The position numbers and the translations under genes were made by a program. From NCBI GenBank assembly GCA_029204225.1, contig CM055099.1:60361919-60425918 (forward strand): 64,000 nt of DNA. The letters run 5' to 3'. Position 1 is the stretch's first letter; the number at the start of each line of letters is the position of its first letter. The notes under the pieces are model-generated. The model was given only the letters and a program-made list of their open reading frames with translations, had not been told where the DNA came from and made no database searches. The stretch is from Diphasiastrum complanatum. Its lineage: Eukaryota; Streptophyta; Lycopodiopsida; Lycopodiales; Lycopodiaceae. Of this stretch, positions 1 through 12,076 are shown in pieces.

Positions 1-1121
1 TCACCAAGCCCAAAAGTTTGTTTGAAGATTAGCTTACATGCTTTTGCATTTTTTGTGTTTCTGCAATATGTTGCACATGTATATGCTCATATAGAAATGT
101 TGTTTGCCCAAAAAGCCTTTATGTACAGAAACCAAGTATAGCAGCCTCCTAAATTATGGACTGCTTAATGGATCAACCACCATTTAAAAACATAAGGCTG
201 CTTACAGCTACCGGCTATGTATTTGAAAGCCTGCTCAATTCATGTCCCAAACCCTTCTCATTTTTTAAGGATTTGTCTCGAGAATTACCAGCTAATTGAA
301 TTTAAAAGTTTATCTATGTGCCTATAAAGAAATTCATTTCACTAAGGAAAAGTTTGCCCAAAAGCATGTCAAAAATCAGCTAGCACAAGTTTTAGCCTAG
401 AAGTCATTGTAACATGAGTTAGTGAAGTAAATTTGACTCCATTTTACTAAAAGAAGAGTTATCTATTGGAATGTCCTTTTGTAGTGATTTTGCTCCCTAG
501 CAAAGTCATTGCTTGCCCTTAATGTAGTAACCTTTCAAAAGAGCTCATCAAAATAGCTATTTACCTTCATAGCAACTTCTCATAGGAGCTCACTAAAAAC
601 CCATTTAGCTTTTTGGTGTTGGTTTTCTAAGAAATTATAAAAGAAGAACCATTTAGCTTTTGAAGGGGCTTAATTGAAAGTCCATTCTCATGTAAAGACC
701 TACATATCCATCAATCTAATTGCTTGACCTATTTTGAAAGTAATGATTGACATCCTCTCCAACTACACTATATAACACAATAAATTTTATAAGCCATGAA
801 CACAATATCACACAGAGCATCACCTAAAGAATAATATAATCAAAGCCATGATATTATAATGATTTGCAACTTATATTATTGAACACTTGACATTGAGGTT
901 GAAGTGGATCATAGACTTTTCTACGATAAAATAGTTGTATCAGTGTCCTAGAAGTATCCTAGGACAGCAAAATCACCAAATGTAGATTGTCTACTTATGG
1001 TTTTCTAGAGGCTTTTGCAAGAAGCTTCTACACTATCCCCATATTGGTGCATAAATTCACATGATGACACAATTCCAAATATAATATGAATGCTGCCAAT
1101 TGCACTCCGGGTCATGTTAGC
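1..1121. other. AT-rich intergenic DNA, no gene seen
   Basis: I see no coding region, RNA gene or recognisable transposon in this stretch. It is AT-rich with stop codons in all frames. It ends at the 5-bp target duplication of the LTR element that follows. Confidence 0.6.
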
Positions 1122-1126
1122 CTTAG
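1122..1126. repeat. Target-site duplication CTTAG (left copy)
   Basis: CTTAG directly precedes the left LTR and is repeated exactly at 6156-6160 after the right LTR. A 5-bp duplication is typical of LTR-retrotransposon integrases. Confidence 0.85.
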
Positions 1127-2325
1127 TGTAGCGCAGGCATCCCAAAGGGAGCCGGGAACCACGACTTAGCTTCCCAGCCTTCAACTCTTGCCATCCAAAC
1201 CCACTTGACATACAAGCAGCCAACTCGCCAACAACGATCAGACTTAACCAACTTGAAGTTCCAAAAACCAACATTAAGATCCAACCTGGCGCCATGCCAA
1301 ATCGGGGGTCCCGACGTGGGTGACTTCCAACTCGAAGCTTCGTTACAAACGAGTAACATCCATTCCAAGCAAGCGGTCTGACTTACATCAGACTTAACCA
1401 ACTGAAAGCTTCGTCACGAGCGCTGGAAGCCAACCTGGCGCCACGCCAGACTGGACAGCCATAAACAGGTAACATCCACCCAAGCAAGCCATCCAACTCA
1501 GCCGACAGGTTAGAGCCCGTTCCCCAAGAGCTTAACCCATTCACGTTCATGCAAGGAATACTCAGAACCACAAGCCGCGACAGATATTGAAACAACCAGT
1601 TCCTGGACCAAATGGTCCCGACAGCAAAACGCTGGCGCCACGGACCGAATGGTCCCGACGGCATACCGCTGGCGTCCCGGGATACGACCCTCAGCTATGT
1701 GTCAAGTTAAAAATTTTGAAAGCGGCCTTACAACTGGCGCTTTTACCGAACACTGAAACCCAGAAGGTAATCAGAGTCAGTTTGAGGAAAATCCCACTTT
1801 ATTGATAAATCTGAGAAGGTTACATTTCAAGTGTGTGACCGACCCTAGTCTCCGGGGCGCTAGCATGCCAAGGCGAGAGCCATGACAACAATCCAGCAAG
1901 GGAGGCTGAGACTTGGTTGGAGCTCGCCCTGAGTCGCAACCCGCACTCCCCTATAGTATTGGTGTGATTCGGCACCCCCCCTCATACCAAGCACTCTACC
2001 CAAGCTGGTAAAGCACGTTTTTCTCTCTCTAGGATTTTCTCTTTCTAGAAAGTCATTTTCTCTCTCTAGATTTTATTGATCCCCAGGCTTCCTTTAATCA
2101 TGCCTAGATCGTGTGAGGTGATTGCACATCGATCTGAGCTCTCTGGACTTCGCTAGAACCGATCAAAGATTTTCAGCCATAGGAACTTGGCGCCGGCTGG
2201 ATTCTGGTCACAGTGGCGCCGGGAGCGGCGTCGGCGCCGTTGGCGCCGGGAGCAGCAGGGGCGCTGCTGGCGCCGGGGACATAGCTGGCGCCGAAAGTAA
2301 AGCTTGTAAAGGTAGCTTTACAACA
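1127..2325 (-). repeat. Left LTR (3' LTR in element orientation)
   Basis: This 1199-bp copy pairs with 4917-6155. It begins TGTAGCGC and ends TTTACAACA. Compared with the right copy it lacks about 37 bp after GGGTGACTTCC and differs by a few small indels; otherwise the two are nearly identical by eye. It contains a pyrimidine-rich block with repeated TCTCTCTAG (about 2019-2068) and a GC-rich run of GGCGCC units (about 2189-2292). Confidence 0.88.
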
Positions 2326-2345
2326 TTCACCCCACCTTTATAAAA
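2326..2345 (-). other. Polypurine tract of the LARD-like element
   Basis: Read on the minus strand this is AAAGGTGGGGTGAA directly before the TG of the LTR. That is the position and composition expected of the plus-strand primer of an LTR retrotransposon, and it supports minus orientation. Confidence 0.65.
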
Positions 2346-2997
2346 TATGATGTCCTCATCAGATGTCAGATTAAAGTAAAGGTGTCTCCCAATTAAAATA
2401 ACTATACATTTAAGCTACTTGGCACAGTACTCAATTTACTGGCCACTTTTTATTAACATTGAAGCTGGCACACCACAAGTCGGAGGCTCAGCTCTTTGTA
2501 CTGAAAAATTACATAACTTGAAAATATATCTTTGTCTGGGAAAAGCGTAGATTTGATATCGCTTTCGTAAAACCCGAGAACCTTATTAACTGGTGACAGA
2601 GGCCTTTCTTTGAAATGTTCGCCCCTGTCGCTTCTGACTTTCGACTTTGGAACTCCTTTGAGCTCCTGATTTGTCCTTGATGCACTTTGTGTTGAGCTCC
2701 CTGAGCTCCAGGTTTGTTCAGTTCCGCACAGGTATCAAGGCTCCCTGAGCCGAAGGATTTATCGTTTGATTGCCCACTTTATGGTCCACTCCGTGCCTTG
2801 TTGCTTCTGCACCTTGATTTCTCTCCTTGTCCAAGCCTTATCTTGATACTTTTCCATCTTGGCTCTTTAAGGTAGGCAAAGATTGAGTACTCCGCAATGC
2901 ACCTCTCACTTAGCTTGAAGTAGCTCTTTGAATCAGCCCAAATGTAACCATTGACCTCGTGGAAAGCCAAAGGGTCGCACCAGTTTGATCCACATCC

Positions 2998-3275
2998 GAA
3001 CTATCTCTTCGCGTTTGTTTGAAGCACCATGTCCGTCGCGCAAAACTTGACTTTCACAATTCCATCACTGGTTAGTTGCCTCACAGTCAAAACAAGAAGT
3101 GTACATCGAGCTTGGCTTCAAGTAGCTCTCTTTGAATCAGAAACATGCACCCAGAGTTTGCACTAATCCGATCTCAACGCGAACTGTCTCTTAGCGTCCG
3201 TTCGAAATACCAAGTCTCTCATGCAAGACTCAACTTTCACAGTTCCTTCATTGATCAGCTGCCTTACACGTAACA
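2998..3275. repeat. Diverged internal duplication, period about 180 bp
   Basis: Segments near 2998-3100 and 3180-3275 share a diverged pattern: a CTCTT(C/A)GCGT(T/C) start, an AACTTTCAC-type core and a final AACACAAG/AAACAAGAAG. They look like an old tandem duplication inside the LARD-like element. Confidence 0.4.
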
Positions 3276-3660
3276 CAAGCCAGCGTACTCATATGTTTCC
3301 TCATCATTGCTGGTCCAGAGAAAGCCTATAACAAACTTTCCTTTCCACAACAAAAGCTTGTCAACTTATTAGGTCCAAAGTTCGCCAGTCTCCTCGTGTG
3401 AGTATGGCTAGGTCACCTTGAATTTGCCCCCATTTTGATCAACTTTCATTCAAAATTTGCCCCAAGAGAGAGGTGTGTGTGATACTTCCCCTCCACTTAA
3501 TAAATCAGCTGATCGGACTTAGAGTAGAGTTCTTCGGACAAAAAGCCTTTCCAACACTTTGCTTCCCATCTGCTAGGATTATGGCTCGATCCAACTTGTT
3601 GCCAATCTCTGAAGAGGATCCTAGTCTTTATCCCCTTTGAGGAAAAACCCAACTGATACT

Positions 3661-4160
3661 GAATATCACCCATGCTCAGTGAGTTTCATATCCGAAGGTG
3701 GCCGTCCCAAAATGAAGACCAACTGCTATAGAAGATCTCCCCTGAAATTGCCCTTTTCAACTTTTGACTTCCTGCTTGCGTCTGGTGGGCGTTGTCGCAA
3801 ATGAAACTAACCCAAGAAACAGGCTAGCCATCCATCCTTTGCAAACATTGAATCATTTCGTTGTCGTTCACGTGCGAGTACTTGAACTGCAAATCCGCCG
3901 CACAGATTCTGGATATCGCCCATACTCAGTGAGTTTCAGTTCCGAAGGTGGCCGTCCCAAAATGAAAACCAACTGCTCCATAGAAGATCTCCCCTGAAAT
4001 GGCCCTTTCCAACTTTTGACTTCCTGCTTGCGTCTGGTGGGCGTTGTCGCAAATGAAACTAACCCAAGAAACAAGCTAGCCATCCATCCTTTGCAAACAT
4101 TGAGTCGTTTTCGTTGTCGTTCACGTGTGAGTACTTGAACTGCAAATCCGCCCCACAGAT
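3661..4160. repeat. 250-bp tandem duplication inside the LARD-like element
   Basis: The block starting TATC(A/G)CCCAT(G/A)CTCAGTG at about 3664 recurs at about 3914, with the same order of landmarks (CCGAAGGTGGCCGTCCC, GCGTCTGGTGGGCGTTGTCG, CAAATCCGCC). The period is 250 bp. The copies differ at scattered bases, so the duplication is not recent. Neither strand codes for anything I recognise. Confidence 0.8.
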
Positions 4161-4344
4161 TCTGTAGTCCTCTTTGTTTGATGGTATCAGCCTTCAAAAG
4201 AAAAGTTTCCTTCTCGAGCCATCGGCTCCTTGTATCACAAGCAATCATGCAAACTAGGCAAAGCACGAGTACTAAGACTCACCACGAATACGTACAAGTA
4301 AGACACTCAGGCAGGTTTACTAACAAGTAACAAAGACAAGATCC

Positions 4345-4830
4345 CTCTTTGAGATGGTCCTGCCAACGGACCTTTGCCTGGTCGCGCCCATACAAATCGA
4401 TCACGGAATCAGCCCACATAGGACACCCCTCCAACTATCCGTGCTTTCACCATTAAGCAGCACATTGCCTCAGTCACGCCCCACCACTTTTTGGTCGATA
4501 GCCCTTATAGCTAAACGATCGGCAGCTATCCCGCACCGGCAGCCAACCACCCGTGCTTTACACCCGAATTCGAGCAGCATCTCTGTATCAATGGTTAACC
4601 CGTACAGTTCGAATATGTCGCCCCGCACCCCACAAGGTACAGACCGTGCTTTCACCTCCCTAGGCAACACTTTGCCTCATCCGTCCTACGTGCAGACAGC
4701 GCCAGGCCCGAACCGCGAGAATTGACCGTGCTTACACCTCAAGGGCAGCACCTTGACTCATCAAGTCCCCCGTTCTGCCGACCACCCCGACCGTGGACGC
4801 ACCCGTGCTTACACTGTGGGCAGCACCTTG
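4345..4830. repeat. Degenerate minisatellite with CCGTGCTTnCAC units
   Basis: The motif CCGTGCTT followed by (T/A)CAC recurs at about 4439, 4551, 4649, 4727 and 4804. It is often followed by a GGCAGCAC(C)TTG or GCAACACTTTGCCTCAT-like tail. Spacing is irregular, about 75-110 bp, so this is a decayed tandem array near the primer-binding-site side of the element. Confidence 0.55.
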
Positions 4831-4902
4831 CACAACAGTTGTCTTGATGAACCCCAAACTGTGGCCATTTCCGTGAGATCCGCATAGCTGACCGGCCAGT
4901 CG

Positions 4903-4914
4903 GCTCTGATACCA
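4903..4914 (-). other. tRNA-iMet primer-binding site (LARD-like element)
   Basis: GCTCTGATACCA is the exact complement of TGGTATCAGAGC, the standard plant initiator-Met primer-binding site. It lies two bases from the LTR edge at 4917 and fixes the element on the minus strand. Confidence 0.85.
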
Positions 4915-4916
4915 CA

Positions 4917-6155
4917 TGTAGCGCAGGCATCCCAAAGGGAGCGGGAACCACGACTTAGCTTCCCAGCCTTCAACTCTTGTCATCCAAACCCACTTGACAT
5001 ACAAGCAGCCAACTCGCCAACAACGATCAGACTTAACCAACTTGAAGTTCCAAAAACCAACATTGAGATCCAACCTGGCGCCATGCCAAATCGGGGGTCC
5101 CGACGTGGGTGACTTCCCTCCAAGCAAGCCGCCCGACATACATCAAACTTAACCAACTCGAAGCTTCGTTACAAACGAGTAACATCCATTCCAAGCAAGC
5201 GGTCTGACTTACATCAGACTCAACTGAAAGCTTCGTCACGAGCGCTGGAAGCCAACCTGGCGCCACGCCAGACTGGACAGCCATAAACAGGTAACATCCA
5301 CCCAAGCAAGCCATCCAACTCAGCCGACAAGTTAGAGCCCGTTCCCCAAGAGCTTAACCCATTCACGTTCATGCAAGGAATACTCAGAACCACAAGCCGC
5401 GACAAATATGGAAATAACCAGTTCCTGGACCAAATGGTCCCGACAGCATACCGCTGGCGCCACAGACCGAATGGTCCCGACGGCATACCGCTGGCGTCCC
5501 GGGATACGACCCTCAGCTATGTGCCAAGTTAAAAATTTTGAAAGCGGCCTTACAACTGGCGCTTTTACCAAACACTGAAACCCAGAAGGTAATCAGAGTC
5601 AGTTTGAGGAAAATCCCACTTTATTGATGAATCTGAGAAGGTTACATTTCAAGTGTGTGACCGACCCTAGTCTCCGGGGCGCTAGCATGCCAAGGCGAGA
5701 GCCATGACAACAATCCAGCAAGGGAGGCTGAGACTTGGTTGGAGCTCGCCCTGAGTCGCAATCCGCACTCCCCTATAGTATTGGTGTGATTCGGCACCCC
5801 CCCTCATACCAAGCACTCTACCCAAGCTGGTAAAGCACGTTTTTCTCTCTCTAGGATTTTCTCTTTCTAGAAAGTCATTTTCTCTCTCTAGATTTTATTG
5901 ATCCCCAGGCTTCCTTTAATCATGCCTAGATCGTGTGAGGTGATTGCACATCGATCTGAGCTCTCTGGACTTCGCTAGAACCGATCAAGATTTTTAGCCA
6001 TAGGAACTTGGCGCCGGCTGGATTCTGGTCACAGTGGCGCCGGGAGCGGTGTCGGCGCCGTTGGCGCCGGGAGCAGCAGGGGCGCTGCTGGCGCCGGGGA
6101 CATAGCTGGCGCCGATGGCGCCGGAAGTAAAGCTTGTAAAGGTAGCTTTACAACA
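4917..6155 (-). repeat. Right LTR (5' LTR in element orientation)
   Basis: This 1239-bp partner of 1127-2325 starts TGTAGCG and ends TTTACAACA. It holds a block near 5115-5152 missing from the left copy and one extra GGCGCC unit near its right end. As the 5' LTR of a minus-strand element it would carry the promoter. Confidence 0.88.
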
Positions 6156-6160
6156 CTTAG
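6156..6160. repeat. Target-site duplication CTTAG (right copy)
   Basis: Exact copy of 1122-1126, next to the right LTR. Confidence 0.85.
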
Positions 6161-7029
6161 CTTATACTAAAAGTAGGGACCATGGGTCCAAACTTAGTGC
6201 ATGAATGTTGAAAAAATGCATCCTAATGAATGCAAGCAAATGTGTAGCATACCAACCATATGGATCAAGAATGCCAACTACTGGATCATGAATGTTGAAA
6301 AAATAAATGTCATGGTTGACATGTGCCATACCAATTCTCACTCATATGGGCCTAGAATGTGATTGTAGAAGAACATTAATCCCCTCATGGCCAAATATAC
6401 CAAAAAGAGATTATTCAAAGAACCAAGAAATGGTGTCAAAACAAGTTATTACATTGGAACAAGGTAGAATCTTTCTTAGCACCAAATAACAATAAAAGTA
6501 GACCTCTTGTCACTAGAAGATGTGTTATTATAAATGCTATGTACATGTGCCAAGAGATGGAATGAGAGACAATTCTCAAGTGGCATTACTTTGACAACAA
6601 CAAATAGTAAGAACATCTCTATAGAAGTGATCGGCATTGATGTCCTATACAAAGAAACGCCATACAAAACATAAACATTCTTGGACAATGTCAATACTAT
6701 AAAAAATGAAGGATCTCAAGTTCTAATAATTCAAAGACATTTTTTAAGCATTGGAGTTTGCACCATAATCAAATCAGTAAGAAGTAGTTTTGGATTTTCA
6801 CTACAATCTCTTCTAGATTGCTAGATTGGCAATTGCTCCTAAACTCACTATGATCATCAAGCAAAATGAATTCAATATAACTTGAAGTACACGTGGGACA
6901 TACATTATTCAATTGATCATTTGCGTCAACAACATCAAGCATAGATTGACGCTTCTACTCAAGCCCAATCAAGTTTGAGGGTCAATATGTCACTAAGACA
7001 ATCATAATTAGAGGAGGAAAAGAAGGGGT
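6161..7029. other. AT-rich intergenic DNA, no gene seen
   Basis: Only short unrelated open frames occur here. I see no domain, RNA gene or repeat border. Confidence 0.5.
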
Positions 7030-7609
7030 TGCTGGAAATGGTGAACTTATGCACCCATTCCTTCGCACTCCATGAAGATGAAACGAAGGCTAAAAGAAAA
7101 GTGTTCGTTCTTGCAACGAGAAGACACCCTGAATAGAGAACACGAACCGAAGGAAAACAATTCGATCTGATAGCTGGCAGCTCGATGAGCGTGGAGTCTT
7201 AAACTACCACGCTCAGCCGCCAAGGGCCACGTCATCAAGGGATAACTAAATAACAGTTTAGCATTAAGTCTGTCTTTTAAACTGTTACTTAGTGACCTTA
7301 CAATATCCCCAGATGAAAGTCTACCAACAAGCAGAACATAGCGGATTTGTGAGAGGAGTGACAGGCCGCCAACGAGCGAGACACTGGTCAACTCACTCAT
7401 AACAAAAATACAAAAATGCAATTGTTCTCTTCTCTCGATCTCTCATCATTCGTGTCATTTGTTTTGATAGAATGAATTTGTGTCTGTGGTCGGTAGTCGT
7501 TTGCTTAGGTTCCTGTATTAATTCCGCTAGCTAGCCCTAATAGGCAGAAAAAGCCAGGTCCAGACAAGATCAAGAGATGGGGAAACAAAAACAATCTTGA
7601 AAATCTACA
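7030..7609 (+). repeat. Copia-type LTR (5' LTR of a truncated element)
   Basis: The right edge is secure: CTACA at 7605-7609 is followed at once by a perfect TGGTATCAGAGC primer-binding site. The left edge is inferred from TGCTGGAAATGGTGAA at 7030, which looks like a Copia LTR start. No matching 3' LTR is seen, so this is a one-ended relic. Confidence 0.55.
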
Positions 7610-7621
7610 TGGTATCAGAGC
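7610..7621 (+). other. tRNA-iMet primer-binding site
   Basis: TGGTATCAGAGC matches the plant initiator-Met primer-binding site exactly and directly follows the LTR, giving plus orientation. Confidence 0.8.
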
Positions 7622-7645
7622 TGTGATTGTCTAAGACAACACAAT

Positions 7646-7916
7646 ATGACTACAACGATCTAGACGAGAATAGCAATCAATCTTGATGGAGCAAATTACC
7701 GAATATGAAAAGAGAGATCAAGGAGACAAGCAAAATAATCTTACTCTTGATGAGGATGGTTTGGATGCTCAAGATGCAAATGATGATGCTTTTGTGATGT
7801 CTTCATGTATGCTTGCTAATGATGGAGATCTAGATCCATGGTGGATTCATAGTGGAGCAAGTTCACACATGACTTTTCAAATCTACAAGGGTCCAATCAT
7901 GTTTCACTCCCCTTGA
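7646..7916 (+). pseudogene. Copia gag start fused to protease start, broken
   Basis: After the primer-binding site an ATG (7646) opens a frame with an early stop. It then reads a typical Copia gag N-terminal signature, N-L-D-G-A-N-Y. A shifted frame follows with an acidic spacer and W-W-I-H-S-G-A-S-S-H-M, the entry to a Copia protease. Most of gag, including the zinc knuckle, is missing. The catalytic Asp of the D-S-G-A motif is replaced by His. The frame stops soon after, at 7914. This is a deleted, inactive Copia polyprotein. Confidence 0.7.
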
Positions 7917-7981
7917 CCTCTAGTTGCTAATTATATGTGTCTTAGATCAATTCTATGCAAGTTTTTTGGAGTTAATGAGAT

Positions 7982-8672
7982 TTTCTACAGTACAGTACTA
8001 AGGACCATAAATGGATCTTTGAATGATCCACAAGGTGATTGTATGCTTGTTAAACAATCTATCAGAAACTAGTCATCAGAAAACAAGATCTAGTTTAGCA
8101 GCTTGATAGGAAACAAGTAGAGACAATCAAAGCATTGATCAAATAGTCTAATCCAACTCCACACGTGTGGAAATAAGGCTGTAGTACGGCCTGTAGACAG
8201 TGTTTACACAGTGCCAAAGCTGGGTTTCATTGGAAAAATAGAGTAATCACCATACAATGAGAGGAAACTCGAGTTTCTCCTTGAGGCTCCAAAAAGTTTC
8301 TATCTTCTCACTATGGAGAATGGAAATACATAGTAAAACACACTTCCTTTGCAAAGTTAGGTGAAAATCCAGCATGTAATAAGGAAGTAGACTCCACTTT
8401 CTTGCCCTAATGTGAAAACCCTAGCCTAGATCCAAGAGTCATGCTTGGTAGGTGCATGGTAGGTACAAATCTCATCATAAATCATGGTCTAGATCCTACA
8501 AAGTAGGAATCACTACCAAATAGACACAACCACTCCTCTTGACTCGTGGTAACCTACTTTAGGTGTGTATGTACAAGTGGCACTTTGGCCATTCAAGTAA
8601 CCAACAAACAATATTGACAAAATGTACAATATTCTACATGGCTAGATTTGCCAATGTAGGCAATTTTTCACA
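7982..8672. repeat. Copia LTR relic, same family as 11049-11746
   Basis: It shares ordered landmarks with the LTR at 11049-11746: GGACCATAAATGGATCT, GATCCACAAG, a CACACGTGTG palindrome followed by GGCTGTAGTACGGCC, TCTATCTTCTCACTATGG, CCAGCATGTAATAAGGAAG, and a CAATTTTTCACA end. I see no adjacent PPT or primer-binding site, so it may be a solo LTR or a fragment. Confidence 0.6.
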
Positions 8673-8679
8673 TACTCGA

Positions 8680-8926
8680 GTATTGATTGTTGGATTCTCT
8701 CTCTACCTGAGATCAAGGCTTTTCCACACTTAGTTTTTTCATTCACAAGTCTCCACGCGTGTGAATGTACTTTGATGTTTTAGTATATGCATGTTACATA
8801 GTGCTCTTGCTTAGATTTGTGAGATAGATCTTGGAGTTCAATCTATGCTTCATCTTTATGCAATCATCAAGTCTTAGGAGATCATAATCACACTTTTGGG
8901 CACTCCCACACACGTGAAATTTTACA
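8680..8926. repeat. Partial Copia LTR relic, related to the 25796-26533 family
   Basis: The order of motifs matches the 3' half of the LTR at 25796-26533: CTCTCTCTACC(T/C)GAG, a G-box-like palindrome in CACGCGTGTG form, a stretch ending AGTCTTAGGAGATCA, and CACACACGTGAAATTTTACA at the edge. The sequence is strongly diverged. Confidence 0.45.
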
Positions 8927-11048
8927 CTTTGTGTGAAAAGTCAAGAAAGAAATCCATGGCCCATAGAAGCACCAGGGGTGTGGCTTATTTGCCTTAATGA
9001 ATAGTTGAATAAAAAACTATGGTTTGCATATCTGAAAACCAAACCACTTATATATTTACTTCAGCTCTTAGAAAAAAAATCAACTGTGAATGTTTTGCCA
9101 TGTTCTTAGGTACAATCAAGTGCCAAAAGCAATGCCCAATTCATTCTATTGTCATAGAATTTTTGCAATTATGTATACCATACATTGTAAACCAAATACG
9201 ATCCTCAATGTTAGTAGGGACAAGTTCTTTTATAGTAATTTTTTTAAATTTCTCTAGTATGAGTAAGATGAGAAGACAAGACAATGGTGGCTATGGTGAA
9301 GCTTCTAGCTCTTCTTCTTCATGATTGTGATGCTCTTGTGAATTTTTTCCACACTATAATGTGCTTCTATTTTATTAGCATGCTGATTGTTAATATGGAA
9401 GTCCAAATGAGTTTATTGAGCTTTAGTATTAGCATAACATCCTACTCACATGTCCATAAATATTTCATTCTCATCAATCGTTTTTAAGTAATGGTGGAGT
9501 TTAATGATGAAGAAAACCACAAATCCAAATAAGAAAGATTAGTTTGCCAAACATAGATGTTGAAGAAGACACGATAAAATAAACAAAACTCCAAGTGCCA
9601 ATCCCATCTACATATGTGTAGACTAGGACTGGATGATTATAGAAAGAGTTGAAGCTCAATCCCAATCCGGATATAAAAGATTATAAGCACGTGAACAAGA
9701 CCTTGACAATGCCATCTATAGGAAGATTTTCCAAAATAACCAAATAATGAGTTTAAATTTATTGTAAAGTATTTTGAACTCAATCTTAAAGTGTAATAGC
9801 TAGAAAAAAGACAATGGATCTGCATTATTTCATACATTAAAATGATATACCACTTTCTTGCAAAATCTCAAAAGACGCGGCACTAGAGAGCTAACATGGA
9901 TAATGAAAAGGACTCAAATATTCAAGATTGAGATAAGAACCATATCTTGAAGCAAACTTTTTTACTTGGAAATGGCCCTAAAAAATATTATTAAGCAACA
10001 AATAATCAAAATATGCATTTTGTCTTTTTTAAACATCTCATTTCGTTAAGTATTGAGGAAGTTACAAACTTTTGAAAATGTAAAAAAAAAAAAATTCTGT
10101 AACCTTGTCATTAGCTTCAACAATGTCATTGCTAACAGTTGCACCTATCTACAAGGATCAAAATCAACGAGCATTATCTAGGGATCCTTTTTGAGATGGT
10201 GTTGACTGAACAAGGTTATCATGAATGGGCACCATACCCATATGGTTATTATTGAAAATTTTTGCATTCAAGCGCCGAGGTTGGTGTCATGGGACCACTA
10301 CCAATTTTGGTGGGGATACTATTGGAGGGTTTGCGGATATCGAGGCAACCCTAATCTTAGTTAATAAGTGAGAAGGATTTGGCACCCTGTGTGTGTAAGT
10401 CCAACTTGATGATCACATAGTTAATTGATTAGTTAAGAGGTAATAAAAGGACTTTAGGCCTTTTTGTGAGACTTTTAATGTCGCAAGGCCTAATAATCAA
10501 AGTTAGTGAATAAAATTTGAGGCCAAAGCCCTAAAATCCACTATATAGATTGGTATATTTGAGTTATTTTGTACTTGCACTCTTCATTTCAATACAAGCA
10601 GGTTGAGTCTCTTATGGAATGGATATGGAATGTCCTTGTTCTTCTCCTTTCTTCCTCCATCTCTCGTGTTTTCTTTGGATTTGATGCTTGTTGGAGTCTC
10701 TTTATTATATTTTGTGTGAGAGAGAAAGAGAGAGAAAAGAGTAAGATCTATCATTGCTTGAGTAGTGTTAATTGCTAGTGTTTATAGATGTAGTGTTAAT
10801 GGCTATTGTTAGATGTGGATCATGAGCATGTGCTTGATTATGAACTATGCTATTGCTCTCATGGGAATGAATCTCTATGTGACAACATGTTAATCCTCTT
10901 CTTCTCCTTTGATGCTTGAGTGCTTGGATCTGTTGAAAATAAAACAGCCATCTATCTTGACTTTTGGGGTTGATGAAGTTTTCCAACATGCATATAGTTT
11001 TACGACTAGAAAAAGCCAAATTAGGCCTACTAGAAACTTAAGCCAATC
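8927..11048. other. Intergenic DNA, no recognised gene
   Basis: The short open frames here resemble no family I know. Around 10380-10620 there is a region with a TATA-like CTATATAG at about 10540, but no coding sequence or transposon edge confirms a promoter or LTR. Confidence 0.45.
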
Positions 11049-11746
11049 TGTAAAAGTATTGTAGTTTAGGACCATAAATGGATCTACAAAAGATCCACAA
11101 GAGTGATTGGATGCTTGCTTAACAATCTATGAAAAAACTAGACACAAAAAAGTTGATCTAGATTGGCAATTTGACAAACAACAAGCATTAACAATCAAAA
11201 GCATTGATCATCATTGAAATATCCCACACGTGTGTACTAAAGGCTGTAGTACGGCCTTAAACCTGAGAAACAAGTAGAAATTGATTTGGGTTCATTTGGA
11301 TCACAAAAACTCAATGTACATAGTGAACTAGCTTGAGATTGCCAATGAGCTCCAAAAATTTTCTATCTTCTCACTATGGGAGCTTGGAATACATAGCAAA
11401 TTCGACTTCCTTTTTGAAGTTAGGTGGATTTCCAGCATGTAATAAGGAAGTTAACTCACCCTTCTTTCCCTAAAATGAAACCCTAGCCTAGATCCTAGAG
11501 TTATGCTTGGTAGGTAGCTAGTTGGTCAAATTTTCACTTTAAACTTAGGTGTAGGTCCTATAAAGTAGGGATGACCACCAAATAGACATGACCAACTCTC
11601 TTGACTTGACCTAACCTACATTAGGAGTGGGTTGCCATGTGGCATTTTGGCCATACATGTGTGGAACCCAATTATGTACAAAATTTACACTATTCTTCAT
11701 GGTTTTTGATCAAGCTAGATTTGCCAATTTTTGGCAATTCTTCACA
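11049..11746 (-). repeat. LTR of the truncated Copia derivative
   Basis: It starts TGTAAAAGTATTG and ends GGCAATTCTTCACA, both aligning with the better-defined LTRs at 15322 and 19264. It carries the CACACGTGTG palindrome at 11225-11234 followed by GGCTGTAGTACGGCC. Confidence 0.65.
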
Positions 11747-11760
11747 CTCCTCAAATTTAG
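11747..11760 (-). other. Polypurine tract
   Basis: The complement reads AAATTTGAGGAG up to the LTR edge. It is equivalent to the GAGGAGGAG and TAGGAGGAG tracts of the elements at 15322 and 25796. Confidence 0.55.
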
Positions 11761-12076
11761 CTTGATCTATCTACAACTCTCTTGCTAGATGAATGAATGC
11801 TTTTAGAAGTGTCTAAAAAATCCAGCTACAAACAAGGAACTTTTGAGACTCCAATAGAGAATGATATCCATGAAGGATCTTTCACCACCTCTTAAAAGAT
11901 CCCTTACAAGATGTTCCACAAATGTGTCACATGTAGCACACTTCAAAAATTATACATCATGCCAAGCCATGGATTCCGAGGCATTTTGTGCACTTGAAGA
12001 TACATCTATTAAACTATTAAGTGCATACATAATGTTGCCAAAGACAACTTTCCTTGCTTGATCCATATGATTGAGC

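Larger units (their letters stand above)
1127..6155 (-). mobile_element. Complete non-autonomous LTR retrotransposon (LARD-like)
   Basis: Two long direct repeats (1127-2325 and 4917-6155) start with TGTAGCG and end with TTTACAACA. They flank about 2.6 kb of internal DNA. The 5-bp CTTAG lies immediately outside both ends, so the borders are firm. Next to the right LTR is GCTCTGATACCA, the complement of a tRNA-iMet primer-binding site; next to the left LTR is the complement of a purine tract. The element is therefore transcribed on the minus strand. No internal frame resembles gag, protease, integrase or reverse transcriptase, so mobilisation would need proteins from another element. Length and lack of coding fit the large retrotransposon derivative class. 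The internal DNA is rich in tandem duplications. Confidence 0.88.

Noticed and set aside
4354-4725. 123-codon ORF in the LARD-like element
   Set aside because: Overlaps the CCGTGCTT minisatellite, has no recognisable domain and is on the strand opposite to the element.
10380-10640. Promoter or LTR with CTATATAG box
   Set aside because: No PBS, PPT, duplicate copy or downstream gene supports it.
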